Shown one piece after another: positions 1-8,479 of a DNA stretch of 64,000 bases. Every line of letters begins with the position of its first letter. Position 1 is the first letter of the stretch. The notes under the pieces are model-generated. The model was not told where the DNA came from. It was given only the letters and a program-made list of their open reading frames with translations, and ran no database searches. The stretch comes from Prevotella sp. UBA2444 (GTDB lineage: Bacteria > Bacteroidota > Bacteroidia > Bacteroidales > Bacteroidaceae). Where the stretch lies: the NCBI GenBank assembly GCA_002342665.1, contig DDQK01000039.1, positions 8,762-72,761 on the forward strand, given 5' to 3'. A program made the position numbers and the translations under genes.

Positions 1-1
1 G

Positions 2-1114
2 GGTCTGTTGTTCATTCTGGCCTGTGTCTATTCATTCACCTTCGGCACCATCTTTTGTGAGACCTGCTACAGGCCCCGTCAGGACCGGGAAAAGCAGCTA
101 ATCTTCAACAGCGAACGTGCTACTGTTCTCATGGCGGTCCTGTTAGTAACAGCCTTCGTCAACCCCGTGTACACCATTGTGCTACACGGGTTCAGTCCAA
201 TGGGGATCTTTGACATAGGGACTCTCCTGAAGATGAACAACACCATCTCTGTCGACAGATATTCCGGTTCTGAATACACCAATCCACTGAATCAGGTATT
301 CCTGGTCTTCTCGTATACCGCCCCACTGTTCGGGGGCTTCTGCTACCGGCTGTCAGGGCGCTGGGGCAAGGCATTGAGCCTGTTGTCCATCATCCCCTGT
401 CTGTTTATCGCCTTTACCCAGGCCATGAAGATGGGACTCATTACAAGTGTCTTCCTCTGGACCTGCGGTTTCCTGGTCTGTTCCTACAGCTATGGCCTGA
501 GTCTGAGGGTGAAGCCCAGGAACCTATTGCTCATCAGCTGTGGGGGACTGCTATTTTTCGCCATCCTCTTTACGTCGATGGTCTTAAGGACGGGAGAATT
601 GAGTGAAAGGATAGTGGAAGACATCACCAATAAATTTTACACGTATGCCTTTGGCTACGTGCCCTGTTTCGACATCTGGTTCGACGCCTCCGATGTGAAG
701 GAGTATTCCTACGGTGCGAAGACGTTCTACGGTATATCCAACGCCTTGGGCATCCTGGAACGGGTATCCGGTATCTTCCAAGAATGGATACCCTTCGGGA
801 AGAACGGTTTCAAGGGAGAAAGCAATGTCTACACGGTATTCCGCGTGCTTGTAGAAGATTTCGGCCCCGGTCCAACCTGTCTGGTCATGATGCTTACAGG
901 CGGTTGTTCCAGCGTAGCCAGCCAGCATGTGAAGGCCAAGCGAAACATCTGCCTGAACCAGATCATCTTATCGGCCCTCTATGCCTACGTCATGTGGTCG
1001 TTTGTGACCTCCTTCTTCGCCTATACCAGCTATCTGGTGATGTTCTTTATCACCTATTTCCTATTGCGATTTGTTCAAGATATCAAGCCCACAGAGACCG
1101 GGAGTCATGATTAA
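2..1114 (+). CDS. O-antigen/oligosaccharide repeat-unit polymerase (Wzy-like), 5'-truncated
   Basis: An integral membrane protein of at least 371 residues with about eight or nine hydrophobic segments and a large loop (roughly residues 200-280), the usual build of Wzy polymerases that join lipid-linked repeat units on the periplasmic face. The frame is open to the left edge, so the true start lies outside the window and the first helices are missing. Sequence identity in Wzy families is very low, so the call rests on topology and on the neighbours: its last codons overlap the start of a Wzx-like flippase (ATGATTAA), followed by glycosyltransferases. An O-antigen ligase is the main alternative. 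Confidence 0.7.
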   Translation, partial: GLLFILACVYSFTFGTIFCETCYRPRQDREKQLIFNSERATVLMAVLLVTAFVNPVYTIVLHGFSPMGIFDIGTLLKMNNTISVDRYSGSEYTNPLNQVFLVFSYTAPLFGGFCYRLSGRWGKALSLLSIIPCLFIAFTQAMKMGLITSVFLWTCGFLVCSYSYGLSLRVKPRNLLLISCGGLLFFAILFTSMVLRTGELSERIVEDITNKFYTYAFGYVPCFDIWFDASDVKEYSYGAKTFYGISNALGILERVSGIFQEWIPFGKNGFKGESNVYTVFRVLVEDFGPGPTCLVMMLTGGCSSVASQHVKAKRNICLNQIILSALYAYVMWSFVTSFFAYTSYLVMFFITYFLLRFVQDIKPTETGSHD

Positions 1115-2387
1115 GGCCATCCAACAGAAACTGAACTCAGGCATGGGCAAGGATGTCATTTGGACATTCGTCCTGCAAATCACCATCATGCTCTGCTCCT
1201 TTGCCATCACCAAACTGCTGGCCAGCCGCCTGAGCATCGACGACTTCGGACAGTACAACGTTGTGAAGCGTTCCGTACAGGTACTCTCCTTCGTGATGCT
1301 GGCAGGCGTAGGCATTGCCCTACCCCGCTATATCCCACTCTATCGTCATGACAATCCTCCACAGAGGATAGTACCCCTACTTGGTGCCTCCTTAATATAC
1401 ATCATAGGTGTATCGCTCACGGTGCTCACCATCTGCATGCTATTCTCCAGCCAGATGCAGCATTTCATCATCGGGCAATCTGACAATATGGGACTGCTGC
1501 TTGTGGCACTGGGCTACGCCTTTGCACTGGCGATGGCACAAGTGGTTTACGCCTATTATCGTGGTACAGGCGACTTCAAATGGTACAACGGCACCCAACT
1601 GGCAGTACAACTGGCCATTGTGTTGCCGCTGATACTCCTGCCAGCACTGACGGTCTCCAGTGTTTTCATCTCCTGGCTCATCATCACATCCCTGCTGGTA
1701 TCGTTCTTCCTTGGCAGGGAACTCTGGCAGAGACGCAATAGTCTGTTTCCCATCTCGACGCCAGATTCACCTGTCTCGTCGCACCTGAAGACCATCGTCA
1801 AGTACTCATCAGGACGACTCGTGGCAGATTTCTTCCTGTTCTCGCTGGCAGCATTCCCCCTCATCTATATCAGCAACACCCAGGGCCTACAGTCCACTGC
1901 CTACTACTCCGTGGGCATCACCTTCGTTACGATGGTAACACCAGTGTTTTCATTCATGGGTATCATCCTGCTTCCTTATGTCTCAGAGTGTATTGCCAAG
2001 CATGAACATAGAACAGCCGACAGATTTGTACGCCACCTGGCTTTGCTTTACTTGGGTGCTTCACTACTGGCTATAGCAGTCCTCTATCTTTTCATGGATT
2101 TCCTTACGAGCCTCCTCTTTACCGACAGTTATCTCGTAACAGCAGACATCACCCGCATTATGATTCTCTCCATCCTACCCCAAGCCATCTATCTGCTCTA
2201 CCGCAACCCCATTGATGCCGTATCGGTAATCCCCTACAACACCATCATCCTTGGCATCTGTCTCGCTGGGATGGTTGCCGGTTTTGCGCTCTCCACTACC
2301 CTCACCCAGTTTGCCTGGGCCTATCTGATAATATCGTGTTTGCAAGGTTTGCTTTCATTTCTCACATGGCAAGTTATCAAAAAATAG
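1107..2387 (+). CDS. Polysaccharide/lipid-linked oligosaccharide flippase (Wzx-like, MOP superfamily)
   Basis: 426 residues, hydrophobic throughout, with about 12 predicted membrane helices. The N-terminus (FAITKLLASRLSIDDFGQYN) is typical of polysaccharide transporters of the MOP family, which move undecaprenyl-linked repeat units across the inner membrane. ATG 1107 was chosen because it overlaps the stop of the polymerase and has GGGAG just upstream; the frame is open 12 codons further up but only inside the previous gene. The Wzy-Wzx overlap implies translational coupling and co-transcription. Substrate cannot be told from sequence. Confidence 0.85.
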   Translation: MIKAIQQKLNSGMGKDVIWTFVLQITIMLCSFAITKLLASRLSIDDFGQYNVVKRSVQVLSFVMLAGVGIALPRYIPLYRHDNPPQRIVPLLGASLIYIIGVSLTVLTICMLFSSQMQHFIIGQSDNMGLLLVALGYAFALAMAQVVYAYYRGTGDFKWYNGTQLAVQLAIVLPLILLPALTVSSVFISWLIITSLLVSFFLGRELWQRRNSLFPISTPDSPVSSHLKTIVKYSSGRLVADFFLFSLAAFPLIYISNTQGLQSTAYYSVGITFVTMVTPVFSFMGIILLPYVSECIAKHEHRTADRFVRHLALLYLGASLLAIAVLYLFMDFLTSLLFTDSYLVTADITRIMILSILPQAIYLLYRNPIDAVSVIPYNTIILGICLAGMVAGFALSTTLTQFAWAYLIISCLQGLLSFLTWQVIKK

Positions 2388-2403
2388 CAAAAAAGATATA
2401 TAC

Positions 2404-3150
2404 ATGAAACAAGTAGCAGTATTTTGCGTATCTTACAATTCTGACGAAGCGTATAGGCAATACAGGGCCTCCCTTTTGAAAGCAGCCCAGAAATCCAAGG
2501 ACGAAATAAGGCTCGACATCTTCCTGGTCCGCAATACCGAGGAAGATAACCCGGGCTATTTCGGCGGCATCCAGCGACAAATGAAGAATCTTGACATAAC
2601 CTCATACGATTACTGTATATTGAGCAACGTCGATTTAACTGTTGAAGAAGACTTTTTCATCAAACTGGCTGCATACGACTGTGCAGAGGATACCGGCTGG
2701 ATAGCTCCAAGAATATGGTCGAAGAAAGAGAACCGGGACCTCAACCCTAAAATCAGGACCCGATATTCACGAAAGAAGCTATTAATGCTCAGGTTCCTGC
2801 ACCGTCACCATGTGCTTCACGCCCTGTATAGCAGGACATTGTACCACAGAAGGCGGGAGACAGCAATGACCCATACAGGTCCTACGTATGCAGGACACGG
2901 CTCGTTTATCATCCTGACCAGACGATTTTTCAAAGAATGTGGCATCATCAACTATCCTGTATTTCTGTTCTGTGAAGAAATCTATCTGGCAGAGCTGTGC
3001 AGAGATGCTAACCTTCAAGTCATTTATGTTCCCGACTTGATCATTAACGATAGCGAGCACATATCCACGGGCCATATGCCGTCCAAAACATACAGCCGGC
3101 TCAACTATCAGGCAGTAGACTACATCCTTAACCATTTTTATCAAGAATAA
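2404..3150 (+). CDS. Glycosyltransferase, family 2-like
   Basis: 248 residues. It opens with a GT-A style strand and nucleotide-binding start (VAVFCVSYNSD) and has an acidic cluster NVDLTVEEDF near residues 77-86 at the place of the DXD region. A later GHGSFIILTRRFF segment and CEEIYLAELCRD resemble the acceptor and catalytic part of rhamnosyltransferase-like GT2 enzymes. It presumably adds a sugar to the lipid-linked repeat unit at the cytoplasmic membrane. It starts 16 nt after the flippase gene and ends before a 157-nt gap with a new promoter, so it closes the first transcription unit. Sugar specificity is unknown. Confidence 0.8.
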   Translation: MKQVAVFCVSYNSDEAYRQYRASLLKAAQKSKDEIRLDIFLVRNTEEDNPGYFGGIQRQMKNLDITSYDYCILSNVDLTVEEDFFIKLAAYDCAEDTGWIAPRIWSKKENRDLNPKIRTRYSRKKLLMLRFLHRHHVLHALYSRTLYHRRRETAMTHTGPTYAGHGSFIILTRRFFKECGIINYPVFLFCEEIYLAELCRDANLQVIYVPDLIINDSEHISTGHMPSKTYSRLNYQAVDYILNHFYQE

Positions 3151-3214
3151 GCACGCATCAGTGGAATTTAAGAAAAAATATGGGGAAAAGGGGCTGAATT
3201 AGAAAAAAAAGTTG

Positions 3215-3222
3215 TACCTTTG
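3215..3222 (+). promoter_or_regulatory. Bacteroidetes -7 box (TACCTTTG) for the aldolase gene
   Basis: TACCTTTG followed by CA sits 85 nt before the ATG at 3308, in an A-rich gap. No clear -33 TTTG is present at the usual spacing. The leader between box and ATG is A-rich and carries no obvious hairpin. Confidence 0.6.
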
Positions 3223-3307
3223 CACGCTTGAATGGGTAAGGGTGAAAAAAAGTCCCTCCCAACACAATAAAAACGTATAGTATACGTTTAGAATAAAAAG
3301 ACTTTGG

Positions 3308-4123
3308 ATGGCTATCAAGTTAATGTACATAACGAATGAGCCCGCAATCGCTCATATCGCTGAAGAAAGTGGTGTCGACAGGATTTTTATCGACCTTGAA
3401 GTTCGTGGAAAAGAAGAGAGACAAGGACATCTCGATTCCGTGAAGTCGCACCACACGCTGGAAGACATCAGCAACATCAAGGGCACGCTGACAACCTCGG
3501 AGTTGTTGGTGCGTGCCAATGCCCTTTATTCCCGTAGTCAGGAAGAGATCAACGAGATTGTCAGTCGCGGTGCCGACATCGTGATGCTCCCGATGTGGTC
3601 TTCCATCGACGATGCGTGCCGGTTCCGTGACTATGTAGGAGGCCGCGCGAAGGTGCTGCTGCTGCTGGAGACCATCCCCGCCGAGAAGTGTCTCGACGAG
3701 GTGCTGGCCCAGGAAGGCTTTGATGAGGTACTCATCGGTCTGAACGACCTGCACCTGCAATATCACCAGAAATTCATGTTCGAGCTGTTGGCCAACGGCA
3801 AGGTAGACGAGATCATGGGCAAGTTGAAGTCGAAGGGAAAATTCTGCGGCTTCGGCGGAATAGCCAGTCTGAACCAAGGCATGATTTCCGGCAAGAACAT
3901 CCTGACCGAGCACTACCGTCTGCACTCCGACATGGCCATCCTGTCGCGCAGTTTCTGCGACACCTCAAAAATCACCGACATAGAACAGATCAAACGCATC
4001 TTCACCCAGGGTATGAAAGAGATACGCGACTATGAGCAGACGCTCACCACCCAGTCGGCTGCATTCTTCGAGGCCAACCATCAGGAGGTGATCAGGAAGG
4101 TCAGGGAAATCGTGGAGAAATGA
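3308..4123 (+). CDS. HpcH/HpaI aldolase / citrate lyase family protein
   Basis: 271 residues, the usual length of class II pyruvate aldolases of the HpcH/HpaI superfamily. Glu121 in LLETIPA and Asp147 in IGLNDLHL match the paired metal ligands of the family; Glu31/Arg33 in LEVRG and the His-rich stretch at 41-49 lie where catalytic Arg/His occur. Members cleave or form C-C bonds between pyruvate or oxaloacetate and an aldehyde or acyl-CoA. It starts a new unit and is 10 nt from a fold-III PLP decarboxylase. The pair recalls SbnG/SbnH of staphyloferrin B synthesis, but no NIS synthetase is in the window. The actual substrate is unknown. Confidence 0.75.
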   Translation: MAIKLMYITNEPAIAHIAEESGVDRIFIDLEVRGKEERQGHLDSVKSHHTLEDISNIKGTLTTSELLVRANALYSRSQEEINEIVSRGADIVMLPMWSSIDDACRFRDYVGGRAKVLLLLETIPAEKCLDEVLAQEGFDEVLIGLNDLHLQYHQKFMFELLANGKVDEIMGKLKSKGKFCGFGGIASLNQGMISGKNILTEHYRLHSDMAILSRSFCDTSKITDIEQIKRIFTQGMKEIRDYEQTLTTQSAAFFEANHQEVIRKVREIVEK

Positions 4124-4133
4124 GAGGTGGGAA

Positions 4134-5351
4134 ATGGAATTAGACATCAAACTACTTAGGGCCATAGAGAAGGAACAGGGAGGATCATTCTACCTCCTTG
4201 ACACACAGCAGTTCGCGACCAACTTCGATGAACTGCTGTCGGCTTTTCGTGCGTACTATCCCCATACGGAGATCGCCTACTCCTACAAGACCAACTACAC
4301 CCCGAGGCTCTGTCAGCTGGCAGACCAGCTGGGCGGCTATGCCGAAGTGGTCTCCGACATGGAGTACGAGATCACCCGCAGGTTGGGCATCGCCACCAGC
4401 AAGGTACACTTCAACGGGCCCTATAAAGCCCCAGAAGCCGTCAGGGAAATCATCCTGGGCGGCGGTACCGTGAACCTGGACGACTACAGTGAGGTGCCCG
4501 CCATCCTACAGTTGGCCGACGAGCACCCCGGCAAGACCATCCGTATCGGCCTGCGCTGCAACTTCCAGATCAACGACGGTGTGACCTCACGCTTCGGTTT
4601 CGACACCACGAAACCCGCATTCCGGGCCCTGCTCAGTGAGTTGCGCCAGAAAGGCAACATCGAGATAGCCGGTATCCAGTGCCACTTCGCCTCGAGAGCC
4701 CTCCAGACCTGGCAGCCCCGGGCCGAAGGCCTCAGCAGACTGGCAACAGAGACTGGGTTGGACACCCTGGAACATATCGACCTTGGAGGAGGACTCTTCG
4801 GCAAGATGAAAGACTCGCTCAAGGCACAGTTTGACACAGAGATCCCCACCTATCAGGACTATGCCCGGGCCGCTGCCGCCTGTATCGCCCAGCACTTTGA
4901 GGGCAAGGCCCAGCAGCCCACGCTGTTTATCGAGCCCGGCAGTGCACTGGTAGGCGATGCCATGCGCTTCGTGGCCCCCGTGAAGAGCATCAAGGACATC
5001 CGTGGCAAGGCCATTGCCACCCTGTTGGGCAGCGTGTATAACATCAACCCCACGCTGAACAAGAAGAACCCGCCCATCACCGTCTACAGTGAGCAGCAAG
5101 GCCCGATCTACCACGACCTGGACTTCGCCGGATATACCTGTATCGAGGGCGACTACCTGTACAGAGGCTACACAGGGCCACTGTCGACAGGCGACCTGGT
5201 GGTGTTTGAGAATGTGGGGTCGTACTCCGTGGTGCTCAAGCCCCCCTTCATCCTGCCCAACTTCTCCATCGTGGAGTTGAACGGCGGTCAGACGAGAGTG
5301 GTGAAGCGGAAAGAGACCTTCGACGACCTATTCCACACATACGAGTTTTAG
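4134..5351 (+). CDS. Fold-type III PLP-dependent decarboxylase (DAP/ornithine decarboxylase-like)
   Basis: 405 residues with the alanine-racemase barrel and C-terminal beta domain of group IV decarboxylases. Lys52 in AYSYKTNY is the likely PLP Schiff-base residue. GGGLFG and FIEPGSALVG match the phosphate-binding Gly loop and the EPG motif; TCIEGDYL matches the Cys-x-x-x-Asp dimer-interface motif, so the enzyme looks active. SD-like GAGGTGG precedes ATG 4134. Location beside an aldolase and sugar transferases argues for a polysaccharide-decoration role and not lysine or polyamine synthesis, but that is inference; diaminopimelate, ornithine or carboxynorspermidine-like substrates cannot be separated by eye. 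Confidence 0.8.
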   Translation: MELDIKLLRAIEKEQGGSFYLLDTQQFATNFDELLSAFRAYYPHTEIAYSYKTNYTPRLCQLADQLGGYAEVVSDMEYEITRRLGIATSKVHFNGPYKAPEAVREIILGGGTVNLDDYSEVPAILQLADEHPGKTIRIGLRCNFQINDGVTSRFGFDTTKPAFRALLSELRQKGNIEIAGIQCHFASRALQTWQPRAEGLSRLATETGLDTLEHIDLGGGLFGKMKDSLKAQFDTEIPTYQDYARAAAACIAQHFEGKAQQPTLFIEPGSALVGDAMRFVAPVKSIKDIRGKAIATLLGSVYNINPTLNKKNPPITVYSEQQGPIYHDLDFAGYTCIEGDYLYRGYTGPLSTGDLVVFENVGSYSVVLKPPFILPNFSIVELNGGQTRVVKRKETFDDLFHTYEF

Positions 5352-5355
5352 GGAC

Positions 5356-6051
5356 ATGCAGCAGATATGGACAGGCATCAACAATGTGGTGAAGCGGGTG
5401 TTCGACATCGTGGCTTCAGGACTGGCACTGGTGGTGCTGTCGCCCGTGATGCTGGTCTGTGCCATCTGGATCAAGCGCGACTCCGAAGGTCCCGTCATCT
5501 TCAGGCAAGACCGGCTGACCAAGGACGGACGGGTGTTCAAGATGCTCAAGTTCCGTTCGATGGTCCAGGATGCCGAGAAGCACGGTACGGGTCTGTTCAA
5601 CTATGAAGGCGACCCCCGCGTGACCCGTAGCGGCCGGTTCCTGAGAGACCACAGCCTGGACGAGCTGCCCCAGTTGGTGAACATCCTCAAGGGCGACATG
5701 AGCGTGGTAGGTCCCCGTCCCTGCGTGGTCTATGAGCTGGGAGACTATGCGACGCTGAATGCCCGATTCAAGAAGCGTTTCAGCGTGAATGCCGGTCTGA
5801 CGGGCTATGCCCAGGTACAAGGTCGCAACGAGCTGCCCTGGGACGAGAAGGCCGACCTGGACAACCGCTATATCGACCTCTACCGGAAGTGGGGTTTCGC
5901 GCTGGATGTCTACATCATCCTGAAGACTGTGGCCGACGTGTTCCGTCACAAGGATATCTACGAGAATAAGATAGACGATGGCCTGAGCGACCGTGAATCG
6001 GCGGAAATGGCGCAGGCGAGGGTGATTGAAATGGCACATGAGAGAGATTGA
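5356..6051 (+). CDS. Initiating phosphoglycosyl transferase (bacterial sugar transferase family)
   Basis: 231 residues of the small monotopic PGT family (PglC / C-terminal WcaJ type), which transfers a sugar-1-phosphate to undecaprenyl phosphate and starts repeat-unit assembly. A hydrophobic re-entrant helix covers about residues 14-36; [29 protein letters not shown] and [12 protein letters not shown] are signature blocks, the first two carrying basic and Asp-Glu catalytic residues. It begins 4 nt after the decarboxylase gene. Its TGA stop lies within the first unit of an ATTGA-type repeat tract. A second, different PGT is encoded at 7907. Confidence 0.9.
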   Translation: MQQIWTGINNVVKRVFDIVASGLALVVLSPVMLVCAIWIKRDSEGPVIFRQDRLTKDGRVFKMLKFRSMVQDAEKHGTGLFNYEGDPRVTRSGRFLRDHSLDELPQLVNILKGDMSVVGPRPCVVYELGDYATLNARFKKRFSVNAGLTGYAQVQGRNELPWDEKADLDNRYIDLYRKWGFALDVYIILKTVADVFRHKDIYENKIDDGLSDRESAEMAQARVIEMAHERD

Positions 6052-6116
6052 GAGATTGAACATTGAATATTGAACATTGAACATTGAAGATTGAACATTG
6101 AAGATTGAGAAATTGA
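6046..6116 (+). repeat. ATTGAACATTGAA/ATTGAGAG-type short tandem repeat tract
   Basis: About 70 bp made of head-to-tail 7-9 bp units, all variants of ATTGA plus two to four bases (GAGAGATTGAGAG, then ATTGAACATTGAAT and ATTGAAGATTG blocks). It fills nearly the whole gap between the sugar transferase and the aminotransferase, and the stop codon TGA of the upstream gene is part of it. Related tracts occur at 7053, 38571 and 63797. Confidence 0.9.
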
Positions 6117-6128
6117 AACTATATAATA

Positions 6129-7052
6129 ATGGACAATAATAACCGACTTATATGGCTGGGCGGCAAGATGATGCCGGTGACGGAAGCTAAGATCAATGTG
6201 CTGTCGCCGACCGCACAGTTTGGTGCCAACGTGTTTGAAGGCATCCGTTGCTACTGGTCGGAACAGGAGCAGCAGCTCTTTGCCTTCCGGTTGGCAGCCC
6301 ACTACAAACGACTGCAGCAGTCGATCAAGCTGATGCGTCTGAAGAGTCCCTACACGACCGAGGACTTTGAGCAAGGTCTGAAGGACATCGTGAGAGCCAA
6401 CGGCTATCGCGAGGATATCGCTGTGAGACAGACCGTCTTCGTGGACGGACTGGGAGGCACGTGGAACTCGTGTGAGCCCATCAACATGTTTATCGCGCCC
6501 ATCGCCAAGGCCTACCAGCCCATCGCCGAGAAGAAGGGTTTGCGCTGTCAGGTCAGTTCATGGGAGCGCATCAGTGACAAGAACCTCTCGCCCCGTGCCA
6601 AGGTAGGAGCGAACTACATTAACAGTCGCATGGCCTATCTGGAGGCGCAGCAGAACGGTTATGACACTGCCCTGATACCCAACTACCAGGGCAAGATCTC
6701 CGAAGGACCGGGAGCCTGTTTCTTCATGGTGCGAGACAACACCCTCTTCACCCCTCCCCCCACAGCCTCCGTGCTGGAGAGCATCACCCGCGACACCATC
6801 ATCAAGATGGCGCAGGAAGTGCTGGGCATCAAGACCGTGGAGCGCGACATCGACAGGACTGAGTTGTATATCTGTGACGAAGCCTTCCTCTGCGGTTCGG
6901 CGATGGAGATCACCCATATCACCGAGGTGGACGGCTATACCATCGGATCAGGAGAAGCAGGAGTCATCACCCGGCAGCTGTCGGACACCTACTATCAAGT
7001 GATCACTGGTCAGCTGGAGCAGTACAGGCACTGGCTGACGGGGGTTTATTGA
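6129..7052 (+). CDS. Class IV aminotransferase, branched-chain aminotransferase-like (IlvE-like)
   Basis: 307 residues. Class IV PLP fold: Arg40 in FEGIRCY, PLP lysine Lys158 in PRAKVGANYINSR, and SEGPGACFF at the position of the usual EGSGENIF. Family members interconvert branched-chain amino and keto acids or act on D-amino acids. The GPGACFF variant and the location inside a polysaccharide locus leave open whether this is the housekeeping IlvE or a dedicated enzyme that makes an amino group for a decoration. It is flanked on both sides by short tandem repeats, which suggests rearrangement around it. Its TGA stop is formed by the following repeat. Confidence 0.8.
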   Translation: MDNNNRLIWLGGKMMPVTEAKINVLSPTAQFGANVFEGIRCYWSEQEQQLFAFRLAAHYKRLQQSIKLMRLKSPYTTEDFEQGLKDIVRANGYREDIAVRQTVFVDGLGGTWNSCEPINMFIAPIAKAYQPIAEKKGLRCQVSSWERISDKNLSPRAKVGANYINSRMAYLEAQQNGYDTALIPNYQGKISEGPGACFFMVRDNTLFTPPPTASVLESITRDTIIKMAQEVLGIKTVERDIDRTELYICDEAFLCGSAMEITHITEVDGYTIGSGEAGVITRQLSDTYYQVITGQLEQYRHWLTGVY

Positions 7053-7132
7053 GATTGAGAGATTGAGAAATTGAGAGATTGAGAGATTGAGAGATTGAGA
7101 GATTGAGAGATTGAGAAATTGAGAGATTGAGA
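7053..7132 (+). repeat. 10 x 8-bp tandem repeat (GATTGAGA)
   Basis: Ten uninterrupted 8-bp units: GATTGAGA eight times and AATTGAGA twice (third and ninth copies). The array starts directly after the aminotransferase stop and the tenth copy contains the TTG that opens the glycosyltransferase frame. A unit length not divisible by three and a near-perfect array make it prone to slipped-strand copy-number change. Confidence 0.95.
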
Positions 7133-7903
7133 GAAGGGGGACAGACATATCAGCAGGGACTCGTATCTATCGTGACGCCAGTCTATAAGGCGGCCAGATA
7201 CATAGAAGAGACTATCCGGTCGGTGCAGGCTCAGACCTACAAGGACTGGGAGCTGCTGCTCATCGACGACTGTTCGCCCGACAATTCTGGAGAGATCATT
7301 GAGCGCCTGGCACAGGCGGATGCCCGCATCAGGTATCACCGTCTGGAGCAGAACAGCGGAGCGGCCGTGGCCCGTAATACCGCCATCGGCATGGCCCGAG
7401 GCGAATACCTGGCCTTCCTCGACAGTGACGACCTCTGGGAGCCGGAGAAACTCAGCAGACAGACCCGGTTCATGCAGGAGAAGGGATGTGCCTTCAGTTA
7501 CACCCGTATCCGGATGACAGATGCTGAAGGGAACACCCTCAAGGACGATATCCATGTGCCAGAGAAGATCAGTTACCAGGGTCTGTTGCGCCAGACCGTG
7601 ATAGCTACCTCGACCGTGATGCTCAACCGGACAAAGTTGCCCGACTTCAGGATGCCCCTCCGGCGCGGTGGCCAGGACTATGCCACCTGGCTGCAGATAC
7701 TCCGTGAGACCGGTTATGCCTACGGTCTCAACGAGACGCTGACCGTCTATCGTACGAGCAGCGACTCCCTCTCATCGAACAAGTTGGACAGCGTCAGACA
7801 GGTGTTTGAGATCCAGACGCAGGACGAGCACATCAATCCCCTGTCAGCAGCGCTCAACACCCTCTGTTTCTGTTGGTACGCCTTTAAGAAGCACTATATG
7901 TAA
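7127..7903 (+). CDS. Glycosyltransferase family 2
   Basis: 258 residues of a clear GT2 (GT-A) enzyme: VSIVTPVYKAARYI, IDDCSPDNS, SGAAVARNTAI and the DXD-containing AFLDSDDLWEPEKL. It should transfer a nucleotide-activated sugar to the growing repeat unit. No ATG precedes the conserved core; the only plausible start is TTG 7127, in the last octamer repeat, with an in-frame TGA at 7112. GAAGGGGG at 7132-7139 resembles a strong SD but lies after this TTG, so the true start may be a rarer codon near 7148. It is followed after 3 nt by a second sugar transferase. Confidence 0.85.
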   Translation: MREGGQTYQQGLVSIVTPVYKAARYIEETIRSVQAQTYKDWELLLIDDCSPDNSGEIIERLAQADARIRYHRLEQNSGAAVARNTAIGMARGEYLAFLDSDDLWEPEKLSRQTRFMQEKGCAFSYTRIRMTDAEGNTLKDDIHVPEKISYQGLLRQTVIATSTVMLNRTKLPDFRMPLRRGGQDYATWLQILRETGYAYGLNETLTVYRTSSDSLSSNKLDSVRQVFEIQTQDEHINPLSAALNTLCFCWYAFKKHYM

Positions 7904-7906
7904 CCC

Positions 7907-8479
7907 ATGCTGAAAAGGACCCTCGACATCATCATAGCCATCGGCTGCCTGTTGGTCTTCTCGCCACTGTTGCTGCTCTGCTACTTGGCCATCAAGATGG
8001 GCGGAGGTCCAGCCATCTACAAGCAGGAGCGCATCGGACTGGGAGGCAAGCCCTTCTATATCTATAAGTTCCGGAGCATGGTGGTGGATGCGGAAAAGGA
8101 AGGCGAGGAGCTGTTGCAGCAGGAGAACGACCCGAGGCTGACCAAGATAGGCCAGTTTCTGCGGAGTCACCATCTGGACGAGTTGCCCCAGTTGTGGAAC
8201 GTGCTGAAAGGCGACATGGCCTTTGTGGGACCGAGACCCGAACGGAAATACTATATCGACCAGATCATGCAGCACAATCCCCGCTACCAGCGGCTCTATG
8301 CACTGAGACCCGGCGTGACCAGCTATGCCACGCTGCACAACGGGTATACGGACACCATGGAAAAGATGCTGAACCGACTGGAGATGGACCTGTACTACCT
8401 GGAGCACCAGTCGTTGTGGCTGGATGCCAAGATCCTGCTACAGACGTTTTTCAGTATCGTGGGAGGAAAGCGATTCTAA
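7907..8479 (+). CDS. Second initiating phosphoglycosyl transferase (sugar transferase)
   Basis: 190 residues, the compact PglC-like size. One hydrophobic re-entrant helix (about residues 6-31), then YKQERIGLGG, YIYKFRSM, HLDELPQLWNVLKGDM, FVGPRPE and RPGVTSYATL. It catalyses transfer of a phospho-sugar to undecaprenyl phosphate. The sequence differs considerably from the PGT at 5356 (for example RPGVTSYATLHNG in place of [13 protein letters not shown]), so the two are not a recent duplication and may choose different first sugars. It ends the + strand polysaccharide operon and overlaps the 3' end of the convergent lipoprotein gene by 4 bp. Confidence 0.9.
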   Translation: MLKRTLDIIIAIGCLLVFSPLLLLCYLAIKMGGGPAIYKQERIGLGGKPFYIYKFRSMVVDAEKEGEELLQQENDPRLTKIGQFLRSHHLDELPQLWNVLKGDMAFVGPRPERKYYIDQIMQHNPRYQRLYALRPGVTSYATLHNGYTDTMEKMLNRLEMDLYYLEHQSLWLDAKILLQTFFSIVGGKRF

